From Angomonas deanei (Eukaryota > Euglenozoa > Kinetoplastea > Trypanosomatida > Trypanosomatidae): a DNA stretch of 64,000 nucleotides. Both the position numbers and the translations under genes were made by a program. Location: positions 374,501-438,500 of the forward strand of contig LR877148.1 of NCBI GenBank assembly GCA_903995115.1. Direction: 5' to 3'. Below the pieces are notes generated by a model. The model was not told where the DNA came from. It saw nothing but the letters and a program-made list of their open reading frames with translations, and did not search any database. Numbering within the stretch: the stretch's first letter is position 1; each line of letters opens with the position of its first letter. Of this stretch, positions 1-10,176 are shown piece after piece.

Positions 1-3000
1 CCAGCTGCTGCTTCAAGGCGTCAATCTCGGCGTCCTTGTCGGTCACCTGTTGGGCTCTCGTTGCCTCAAGGTCATCCACCTGCTTCTTCAACGCGTCAAT
101 CTCGGCGTCCTTGTCGGAGGCCTGTTGAGCGTTGGCCGCGTTCAGGTCATCCAGCTGCTTCTTCAAGGCGTCAATCTCGGCGTCCTTGTCGGTCACCTGT
201 TGGGCTCTCGTTGCCTCAAGGTCATCCAGCTGCTTCTTCAAGGCGTCAATCTCGGCGTCCTTGTCGGTCACCTGTTGGGCTCTCGTTGCTTCAAGGGCAT
301 CCAGCTGCTTCTTCAAGGCGTCAATCTCGGCGTCCTTGTCGGTCACCTGTTGGGCTCTCGTTGCCTCAAGGTCATCCAGCTGCTTCTTCAAGGCGTCAAT
401 CTCGGCGTCCTTGTCGGTCACCTGTTGGGCTCTCGTTGCCTCAAGGTCATCCAGCTGCTTCTTCAAGGCGTCAATCTCGGCGTCCTTGTCGGTCACCTGT
501 TGGGCTCTCGTTGCTTCAAGGTCATCCAGCTGCTTCTTCAAGGCGTCAATCTCGGCGTCCTTGTCGGTGGCCTGTTGGGCTCTCGTTGCCTCAAGGTCAT
601 CCAGCTGCTGCTTCAAGGCGTCAATCTCGGCGTCCTTGTCGGTGGCCTGTTGAGCGTTAGCCGCGTTCAGGTCATCCAGCTGCTTCTTCAAGGCGTCAAT
701 CTCGGCGTCCTTGTCGGTGGCCTGTTGGGCTCTCGTTGCCTCAAGGTCATCCAGCTGCTTCTTCAAGGCGTCAATCTCGGCGTCCTTGTCGGTCACCTGT
801 TGGGCTCTCGTTGCCTCAAGGTCATCCAGCTGCTTCTTCAAGGCGTCAATCTCGGCGTCCTTGTCGGTCACCTGTTGGGCTCTCGTTGCCTCAAGGTCAT
901 CCAGCTGCTTCTTCAAGGCGTCAATCTCGGCGTCCTTGTCGGTGGCCTGTTGGGCTCTCGTTGCCTCAAGGTCATCCAGCTGCTTCTTCAAGGCGTCAAT
1001 CTCGGCGTCCTTGTCGGAGGCCTGTTGGGCTCTCGTTGCCTTCAAGGTCATCCAGTTGCTGCTTCAAGGCGTCAATCTCGGCGTCCTTGTCGGTCACCTG
1101 TTGGGCTCTCGTTGCCTTCAAGGTCATCCAGCTGCTTCTTCAAGGCGTCAATCTCGGCGTCCTTGTCGGTCACCTGTTGGGCTCTCGTTGCCTCAAGGTC
1201 ATCCAGCTGCTTCTTCAAGGCGTCAATCTCGGCGTCCTTGTCGGTCACCTGTTGGGCTCTCGTTGCCTCAAGGTCATCCAGCTGCTTCTTCAAGGCGTCA
1301 ATCTCGGCATCCTTGTCGGTCACCTGTTGGGCTCTCGTTGCCTCAAGGTCATCCAGCTGCTTCTTCAAGGCGTCAATCTCGGCGTCCTTGTCGGAGGCCT
1401 GTTGGGCTCTCGTTGCCTCAAGGTCATCCAGCTGCTTCTTCAAGGCGTCAATCTCGGCGTCCTTGTCGGTCACCTGTTGGGCTCTCGTTGCCTCAAGGTC
1501 ATCCAGCTGCTTCTTCAAGGCGTCAATCTCGGCGTCCTTGTCGGTCACCTGTTGGGCTCTCGTTGCCTCAAGGTCATCCAGCTGCTTCTTCAAGGCGTCA
1601 ATCTCGGCATCCTTGTCGGTCACCTGTTGGGCTCTCGTTGCTTCAAGGTCATCCAGCTGCTTCTTCAAGGCGTCAATCTCGGCGTCCTTGTCGGTCACCT
1701 GTTGGGCTCTCGTTGCCTCAAGGTCATCCAGCTGCTTCTTCAAGGCGTCAATCTCGGCGTCCTTGTCGGTCACCTGTTGGGCTCTCGTTGCCTCAAGGTC
1801 ATCCAGCTGCTTCTTCAAGGCGTCAATCTCGGCGTCCTTGTCGGTTACCTGTTGGGCTCTCGTTGCCTCAAGGTCATCCAGCTGCTTCTTCAAGGCGTCA
1901 ATCTCGGCGTCCTTGTCGGTCACCTGTTGGGCTCTCGTTGCCTCAAGGTCATCCAGCTGCTTCTTCAAGGCGTCAATCTCGGCGTCCTTGTCGGTCACCT
2001 GTTGGGCTCTCGTTGCCTCAAGGTCATCCAGCTGCTTCTTCAAGGCGTCAATCTCGGCGTCCTTGTCGGTCACCTGTTGGGCTCTCGTTGCTTCAAGGTC
2101 ATCCAGCTGCTTCTTCAAGGCGTCAATCTCGGCGTCCTTGTCGGTCACCTGTTGGGCTCTCGTTGCCTTCAAGGTCATCCAGCTGCTTCTTCAAGGCGTC
2201 AATCTCGGCGTCCTTGTCGGTCACCTGTTGGGCTCTCGTTGCCTCAAGGTCATCCAGCTGCTTCTTCAAGGCGTCAATCTCGGCGTCCTTGTCGGTTACC
2301 TGTTGGGCTCTCGTTGCCTCAAGGTCATCCAGCTGCTTCTTCAAGGCGTCAATCTCGGCGTCCTTGTCGGTCACCTGTTGGGCTCTCGTTGCCTCAAGGT
2401 CATCCAGCTGCTTCTTCAAGGCGTCAATCTCGGCGTCCTTGTCGGTCACCTGTTGGGCTCTCGTTGCCTTCAAGGTCATCCAGCTGCTTCTTCAAGGCGT
2501 CAATCTCGGCGTCCTTGTCGGTTACCTGTTGGGCTCTCGTTGCCTTCAAGGTCATCCAGCTGCTTCTTCAAGGCGTCAATCTCGGCGTCCTTGTCGGTTA
2601 CCTGTTGGGCTCTCGTTGCCTCAAGGTCATCCAGCTGCTTCTTCAAGGCGTCAATCTCGGCGTCCTTGTCGGTCACCTGTTGGGCTCCCGTTGCCTCAAG
2701 GTCATCCAGTTGCTGCTTCAAGGCGTCAATCTCGGCGTCCTTGTCGGTCACATGTTGGGCTCTCGTTGCCTCAAGGTCATCCAGCTGCTTCTTCAAGGCG
2801 TCAATCTCGGCGTCCTTGTCGGTCACCTGTTGGGCTCTCGTTGCCTCAAGGTCATCCAGCTGCTTCTTCAAGGCGTCAATCTCGGCGTCCTTGTCGGTTA
2901 CCTGTTGGGCTCTCGTTGCCTCAAGGTCATCCAGCTGCTTCTTCAAGGCGTCAATCTCGGCGTCCTTGTCGGAGGCCTGTTGGGCTCTCGTTGCCTCAAG

Positions 3001-4839
3001 GTCATCCAGTTGCTGCTTCAAGGCGTCAATCTCGGCGTCCTTGTCGGTCACCTGTTGGGCTCTCGTTGCCTCAAGGTCATCCAGCTGCTTCTTCAAGGCG
3101 TCAATCTCGGCGTCCTTGTCGGTCACCTGTTGGGCTCTCGTTGCCTCAAGGTCATCCAGCTGCTTCTTCAAGGCGTCAATCTCGGCGTCCTTGTCGGTTA
3201 CCTGTTGGGCTCTCGTTGCCTCAAGGTCATCCAGCTGCTTCTTCAAGGCGTCAATCTCGGCGTCCTTGTCGGTCACCTGTTGGGCTCTCGTTGCCTCAAG
3301 GTCATCCAGCTGCTTCTTCAAGGCGTCAATCTCGGCGTCCTTGTCGGTTACCTGTTGGGCTCTCGTTGCCTCAAGGTCATCCAGCTGCTTCTTCAAGGCG
3401 TCAATCTCGGCGTCCTTGTCGGTTACCTGTTGGGCTCTCGTTGCCTCAAGGTCATCCAGCTGCTTCTTCAAGGCGTCAATCTCGGCGTCCTTGTCGGTCA
3501 CCTGTTGGGCTCTCGTTGCCTCAAGGTCATCCAGCTGCTTCTTCAAGGCGTCAATCTCGGCGTCCTTGTCGGTCACCTGTTGGGCTCTCGTTGCTTCAAG
3601 GGCATCCAGCTGCTTCTTCAAGGCGTCAATCTCGGCGTCCTTGTCGGTCACCTGTTGGGCTCTCGTTGCCTCAAGGTCATCCAGCTGCTTCTTCAAGGCG
3701 TCAATCTCGGCGTCCTTGTCGGAGGCCTGTTGGGCGCTCGTTGCCTTCAAGGTCATCCAGCTGCTTCTTCAAGGCGTCAATCTCGGCGTCCTTGTCGGTC
3801 ACCTGTTGGGCTCTCGTTGCCTCAAGGTCATCCAGCTGCTTCTTCAAGGCGTCAATCTCGGCATCCTTGTCGGAGGCCTGTTGAGCGTTAGCCGCGTTCA
3901 GGGCATCCAGCTGCTTCTTCAAGGCGTCAATCTCGGCGTCCTTGTCGGTCACCTGTTGGGCTCTCGTTGCTTCAAGGTCATCCAGCTGCTGCTTCAAGGC
4001 GTCAATCTCGGCGTCTTTGTCGGAGGCCTGTTGGGCGTTGGCCGCGTTCAGATCATCCAGTTGCTGCTTCAAGGCGTCAATCTCGGCGTCCTTGTCGGTC
4101 ACCTGTTGGGCTCCCGTTGCCTCAAGGTCATCCAGCTGCTGCTTCAAGGCGTCAATCTCGGCGTCCTTGTCGGTCACCTGTTGGGCTCTCGTTGCCTCAA
4201 GGTCATCCAGCTGCTGCTTCAAGGCGTCAATCTCGGCGTCCTTGTCGGTCACCTGTTGGGCTCTCGTTGCCTCAAGGTCATCCAGTTGCTGCTTCAAGGC
4301 GTCAATCTCGGCGTCCTTGTCGGTCACCTGTTGGGCTCTCGTTGCCTCAAGGTCATCCAGTTGCTGCTTCAAGGCGTCAATCTCGGCGTCCTTGTCGGTC
4401 ACCTGTTGGGCTCTCGTTGCCTCAAGGTCATCCAGCTGCTTCTTCAAGGCGTCAATCTCGGCGTCCTTGTCGGTCACCTGTTGGGCTCTCGTTGCCTCAA
4501 GGTCATCCAGCTGCTGCTTCAAGGCGTCAATCTCGGCGTCCTTGTCGGTCACCTGTTGAGCGTTAGCCGCGTTCAGGTCATCCAGCTGCTTCTTCAAGGC
4601 GTCAATCTCGGCATCCTTGTCGGAGGCCTGTTGAGCGTTAGCCGCGTTCAGGGCATCCAGCTGCTGATTCAAGGCGTCAATCTCGGCATCCTTGTCGGAG
4701 GCCTGTTGAGCGTTAGCCGCGTTCAGGTCATCCAGCTGCTGCTTCAAGGCGTCAATCTCGGCGTCCTTGTCGGTCACCTGTTGGGCTCTCATTGCTTCAA
4801 GGTCATCCAGCTGCTTCTTCAAGGCGTCAATCTCGGCAT
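1..4839 (-). repeat. 75-bp tandem repeat array, about 64 copies
   Basis: Uninterrupted head-to-tail 75-bp units encode 25 residues each on the minus strand. The two main versions are LEATRAQQ and LNAANAQQ, with VTD, ASD or ATD as the next residues and KKQL, KQQL or NQQL as a variable pair. LEATRAQQ dominates towards the left, LNAANAQQ towards the right. Copies are almost identical, so the array is recent or homogenised. Six units are 76 bp because of the same one-base insertion. Confidence 0.95.
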
Positions 4840-7800
4840 CCTTTTCCTTGTTCTGCGCCTCTAGCGTCGAACTGTCCCGCTTGAGCTTTTCCATGACCTG
4901 CCCTAGATGCTCATTCTCTTCGTTCAAGTCCGCAATGTCGCTCTTTAGTTGGTCACTCTCCACCTTTAGGTTTTCAACCAGGGCAAGCACATTATTCAGC
5001 TCTTCCGTATTCTCTTCCGAAATAGAGAGTGCCCGGGCCTTCTCCTTTTGAGCATTTTCTTCAGCGGCAGCAAGAGCACTCTCCAGCGCAGCCACGTCCT
5101 CCTTAAGCTCTTGGCACTCCTTTTCAGCAGCGTTCAGTCGATCCCTCGCGTCCTCCGCTTCTGCCTTCGCCCTTCCGCGCTCCTCCTCGAGGGCAGCCAA
5201 GTCCTTCTGAAGGGAACTTATCGCAGCTTCGCGTTGAGCATCCTTATCGGTGGCCTGTTGAGCGTTAGCCGCGTTCAGGTCATCCAGCTGCTGCTTCAAG
5301 GCGTCAATCTCGGCGTCCTTGTCGGAGGCCTGTTGAGCGTTGGCCGCGTTCAGGTCATCCAGCTGCTGCTTCAAGGCGTCAATCTCGGCATCCTTGTCGG
5401 AGGCCTGTTGAGCGTTAGCCGCGTTCAGGTCATCCAGCTGCTGCTTCAAGGCGTCAATCTCGGCGTCCTTGTCGGTCACCTGTTGGGCTCTCATTGCTTC
5501 AAGGTCATCCAGCTGCTTCTTCAAGGCGTCAATCTCGGCATCCTTTTCCTTGTTCTGCGCCTCTAGCGTCGAACTGTCCCGCTTGAGCTTTTCCATGACC
5601 TGCCCTAGATGCTCATTCTCTTCGTTCAAGTCCGCAATGTCGCTCTTTAGTTGGTCACTCTCCACCTTTAGGTTTTCAACCAGGGCAAGCACATTATTCA
5701 GCTCTTCCGTATTCTCTTCCGAAATAGAGAGTGCCCGGGCCTTCTCCTTTTGAGCATTTTCTTCAGCGGCAGCAAGAGCACTCTCCAGCGCAGCCACGTC
5801 CTCCTTAAGCTCTTGGCACTCCTTTTCAGCAGCGTTCAGTCGATCCCTCGCGTCCTCCGCTTCTGCCTTCGCCCTTCCGCGCTCCTCCTCGAGGGCAGCC
5901 AAGTCCTTCTGAAGGGAACTTATCGCAGCTTCGCGTTGAGCATCCTTATCGGAGGCCTGTTGAGCGTTGGCCGCGTTCAGGGCATCCAGCTGCTTCTTCA
6001 AGGCGTCAATCTCGGCGTCCTTGTCGGAGGCCTGTTGAGCGTTAGCCGCGTTCAGGGCATCCAGTTGCTGATTCAAGGCGTCAATCTCGGCGTCCCTGTC
6101 GGAGGCCTGTTGAGCGTTAGCCGCGTTCAGGTCATCCAGCTGCTGATTCAAGGCGTCAATCTCGGCGTCCTTGTCGGAGGCCTGTTGAGCGTTAGCCGCG
6201 TTCAGGGCATCCAGCTGCTTCTTCAAGGCGTCAATCTCGGCGTCCTTGTCGGTGGCCTGTTGAGCCTTAGCCGCGTTCAGGGCATCAAATTGCTGCTTCA
6301 AGGTGTCAATCTCGGCGTCCTTGTCGGTGGCCTGTTGAGCCTTAGCCGCGTTCAGGGCATCCAGCTGCTTCTTCAAGGCGTCAATCTCGGCGTCCTTGTC
6401 GGAGGCCTGTTGAGCGTTAGCCGCGTTCAGGGCATCCAGTTGCTGATTCAAGGCGTCAATCTCGGCGTCCTTGTCGGAGGCCTGTTGAGCGTTAGCCGCG
6501 TTCAGGTCATCCAGCTGCTGCTTCAAGGCGTCAATCTCGGCGTCCTTGTCGGTGGCCTGTTGAGCGTTAGCCGCGTTCAGGGCATCCAATTGCTGCTTCA
6601 AGGCGTCAATCTCGGCATCCTTGTCGGTCACCTGTTGGGCTCTCGTTGCCTCAAGGTCATCCAGCTGCTTCTTCAAGGCGTCAATCTCGGCGTCCTTGTC
6701 GGTCACCTGTTGGGCTCTCGTTGCCTCAAGGTCATCCAGCTGCTTCTTCAAGGCGTCAATCTCGGCGTCCTTGTCGGTGGCCTGTTGAGCGTTAGCCGCG
6801 TTCAGGGCATCCAATTGCTGCTTCAAGGTGTCAATCTCGGCGTCCTTGTCGGTGGCCTGTTGGGCTCTCGTTGCCTCAAGGTCATCCAGTTGCTGCTTCA
6901 AGGCGTCAATCTCGGCGTCCTTGTCGGTCACCTGTTGGGCTCTCGTTGCCTCAAGGTCATCCAGTTGCTGATTCAAGGCGTCAATCTCGGCGTCCTTGTC
7001 GGAGGCCTGTTGAGCGTTAGCCGCGTTCAGGGCATCCAGCTGCTTCTTCAAGGCGTCAATCTCGGCGTCCTTGTCGGTGGCCTGTTGAGCGTTAGCCGCG
7101 TTCAGGGCATCCAGCTGCTGCTTCAAGGCGTCAATCTCGGCATCCTTTTCCTTGTTCTGCGCCTCCAGCGTCGAACTGTCCCGCTTGAGCTTTTCCATGA
7201 CCTGCCCTAGATGCTCATTCTCTTCGTTCAAGTCCGCAATGTCGCTCTTTAGTTGGTCACTCTCCACCTTTAGGTTTTCAACCAGGGCAAGCACATTATT
7301 CAGCTCTTCCGTATTCTCTTCCGAAATAGAGAGTGCCCGGGCCTTCTCCTTTTGAGCATTTTCTTCAGCGGCAGCAAGAGCACTCTCCAGCGCAGCCACG
7401 TCCTCCTTAAGCTCTTGGCACTCCTTTTCAGCAGCGTTCAGTCGATCCCTCGCGTCCTCCGCTTCTGCCTTCGCCCTTCCGCGCTCCTCCTCGAGGGCAG
7501 CCAAGTCCTTCTGAAGGGAACCTAGCGCAGCTTCGTGATCAGCATTTTGTCTGGTATCTGCCGACTCTAATGCATCCAACTGAGCTTTAAGAGCACTAAG
7601 ATCTCTTTCATTATCGGACAACTGTGCCGCATGGGCTGACTCGAGGTCTTCGATCTGTTGTTTTAATTCTGCAATTTCCGTCTCCGCTCTAGCTACGTTG
7701 ATGGTGAGGGCTTCATTGGAGACGGTTAGGCTCGCAATTTCGCCCTGGAGGCTTTTGGCCTTGGCTGACGAAGATTCTTGCAACGCGGTGTGGAGCTGCT

Positions 7801-9913
7801 GAAGTTCTTCTAATTCCTCGTGAAAAGCCGCTATTTCAGCCTCTGAGGATGCGCGTAGTTTGGACAAGGTATCACGCAATGAGAGGACCTCCTTTTCGGA
7901 CGACTCCAACTGGGCTGCCAGCTCCTGGCAACGTGCCGTTAGCGGCTCGACTTGCATCTGGCTGAGCAAGGCTCGCATGTGATCATAGTCGCTTGTCTTC
8001 AGCGCATCGTCCAGACTATCGTTGTTAATATCGGAGCTGTGTCTCACGTCAAAATCAGCGTGGAGACTGCCACACTCAAAGTTTACGTTAAAGACCGTAT
8101 TGGGGGCCACATTACAACACTGGGAAACATCAGCGATGAAAGCCTTCAAAAGCTTGTCCGGTTGTCTCATCAGAACGTCGCTCCACTCCTCTTCGGGAAA
8201 AAATAGATGATGCGATGAAACGACCTCGTTGTCGCGGGCGGCATTTAGAATCTCAATTTGCGAATGAAGTCGCCCAATTTCACTCTCCAATTCTTCAATC
8301 TTTTCCTGGAGATCGTGGTTGGATTTTTCCAGTTCCTCAATGTCAAGGCGAAGCGACGACACCTGTTCTTCGTGTTCCTGTGCGAATTGCGTGGAGTCCT
8401 CGAAGGCTTGTTTGATAGCGTTGGCGTGAAGAACTCTATCCTCCTCTTGTGTCTTGCGGCTGGCGAGCAGTTCTGCCAACAGGGCATCCATTTCTTCCGA
8501 CATTTGCCGCTGCGCCTTCGAACGCTCTTCGAGATGTTTCTCTTGTAGTAATTCGATTTCACTGTTGTGTTCATTTCGCAGTTGATCCATTTCCATCTTT
8601 ATCGCGCTCATTTGACTTTCCAAATCGCTCGTGTTTGACTCTGACTCCGAGATGATTCTTTCCTTGTCGGCCACATCCGCCGTGAGGGTTTCCACTTTAT
8701 TCTCTAACGACTGGATGGTCGCTTTCAACTGGCTGTTGAGCGACTCCAAGTAGTTTTGCGACTCCATGGAAGCTCGGACATTCTCTTTTAGAGCGTCTAG
8801 TTCAGATAACCAACTTGCCGCACCGGCGGCGTCGCTTTTTTGCGAAGCATTCGCGGTTGAAGGAAAGGTGCCGTTCAGATGACTCAATTCCGTTGCTACC
8901 TTGATGAGTAATTCGTCAGTGGCCGCCGTGTCACCATTTTGTGTACGCTCGCTGCTGATCTTTCTTTCTGCCGCGATGTACTCCGGCAATCCTCGGAGCA
9001 AACTGGGCCTAAACAGTTTTTCAGAAATTTGGATACGATCCGAGTGCTCGTCAAATTCGTCCTCTCTCCCCAAAACGGTCAGCACGGACGAACGTAGAAC
9101 CGTATCGTGAGACCCTTGGGATTGGTGGTGTCTAGTAACCTGTGCGATCTCCCTATTGATCTGATCCAGGTGTTCACGGAGCTCCTCCCCTTTATTGGTG
9201 TCGCCTCCACCTTGTTTGCTCTCCGAGACCTCATGTTTGATCAGCCTGAGCTGCGCTCGCGCCCACAAGAGAAGAGGGCCCGCCGCCTGGGAGGCCTTGA
9301 AGACCTCCTCTTCGGAAAGGTTTGTTTCGCTGCCATACTTTCGCACTAGATCATCTCGCCTACTACTAGGAATGGTATTGCTGTCAAACGAAACGACGCG
9401 ATGGATGAACCCTGGTTGTTTTAGAATGGTCTGGAACTCCTGCCAGTTTCCCTTGGTGGTTGGAATGCCCAAAATGTCAATCACAATCTCCACCACAAGG
9501 GGGACAAGCTTTGGAGGGTTTCGATACCCGACCACTTCCCGGAAGAGTTTATCGTCTATTTTTGTCACACTGTCTTTGGCGGACTCAATTTGATGAAGAA
9601 TACTCTTTTTTTCGTCCGACAAGAGATCCACCTCCCTCAGTGCCTTCTCGATGGCATCTTTTTCTCGGAGAAGAATCCTCAACTCCTCGGATTCTTGGGG
9701 ATCCGCTTTTTCGGAGGGGTGCGCTTTTTCTATCCGCAAAGCGTGTTCGCCGACGAAGCCGTCCACTCGACCATAAGTGAGCGAGCGGTGGTTGTCTATA
9801 AGTTGTTCATACGCCACCAAACATCCTTGCTTAATTTCGTCGGGATGGGAAGACAGTGTCTTCAGGAGCGGTTCCCACTGCTGTACAGTGGGGAAAGAAT
9901 CGGGAGAAGTCAT
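1..9913 (-). CDS. FAZ1-like giant coiled-coil protein with dynein-stalk-like N-terminus (3' end outside window)
   Basis: Probable structural protein of the flagellum attachment zone; function inferred from domain content. The ATG at 9913 is chosen because the first AG after the upstream pyrimidine tract (9942) lies downstream of the earlier in-frame ATG at 9970. Residues about 55-125 are coiled coil. Residues about 125-225 resemble the dynein heavy-chain microtubule-binding stalk head (NPPKLVPLVVEIV, NWQEFQTIL, FDSNTIP, SQAAGPLLLWARAQ), with a second coil after it. Residues about 565-650 carry the FAZ1-type conserved domain (EEEWSDVL, AFIADV, GSLHADFDVRH). From about residue 920 the protein is mostly 25-residue repeats (KDAEIDALKKQL, then LEATRAQQ or LNAANAQQ), interrupted by a block of about 135 residues present three times. 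The frame from 9913 closes at 3701 (2,070 codons) after a one-base insertion near 3742. Five identical insertions follow at about 2543, 2467, 2166, 1113 and 1040; six together restore the frame, so repeats continue to the edge. Confidence 0.85.
4840..7536 (-). repeat. Coiled-coil block of about 400 bp present three times
   Basis: Copies lie at about 4840-5250, 5542-5952 and 7143-7520. They encode a segment beginning SLQKDLAALEEERGRAK and ending near LEAQNKEKDAEIDALK in protein order. The first two are essentially identical and offset by 702 bp, which indicates a recent tandem duplication of block plus four 75-bp units. The third copy joins unique coiled coil on its N-terminal side and looks like the founder. 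Confidence 0.85.
5250..7143 (-). repeat. Further 75-bp repeats, about 20 copies in two groups
   Basis: Four 75-bp units lie between about 5250 and 5541 and sixteen between about 5952 and 7143. Most are of the LNAANAQQ type, with less homogeneity than the left array. They are separated by copies of the longer coiled-coil block described separately. Confidence 0.9.
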
Positions 9914-9941
9914 AAAAATAAAAAATAAAAAAATTGACGTT

Positions 9942-10000
9942 CTGTCACCGCAGATACAAACACAAAACATAGAGAAAAAGAAAATGGGGAGAAGAAGGAA
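9942..10000 (-). promoter_or_regulatory. Spliced-leader acceptor: pyrimidine tract and CAG
   Basis: On the minus strand a C/T-rich tract (complement of 9971-10000) is followed by the first AG at 9943-9942. Splicing there gives a 5' UTR of about 28 nt and puts the ATG at 9970 outside the mRNA, which fixes the start at 9913. Confidence 0.6.
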
Positions 10001-10176
10001 TATAGTTGACCGGTAAAACTTAGATTTTCCCCTTACGACGGACAGTCAGAAGGTCAATGAAAACAAAACGAAAGATGGATTCTATGTTGGTGTAATGACG
10101 TAAATTGGGATGAAGTAAAACACCCAACGGAGGTTAGGAAGGGGAAGCAAAGCAATCACAAGCCAATAAACAGTTG

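Noticed and set aside
1-4839. CRISPR-like or satellite array
   Set aside because: Units are continuous 75-bp coding repeats without unique spacers, and they lie in a long coiled-coil frame.
50-4864. A 1,604-codon open frame on the plus strand, plus other long frames, across the 75-bp array
   Set aside because: They are antisense to the coding repeats. A stop-free 75-bp unit stays open in several frames wherever it is repeated; the minus strand gives sensible coiled coil joined to unique domains and a leader.
9911-9970. Start of the leftmost gene at the ATG at 9970
   Set aside because: The peptide it adds reads through an A/T-rich leader, and the first acceptor AG (9942) would remove that ATG from the mRNA.
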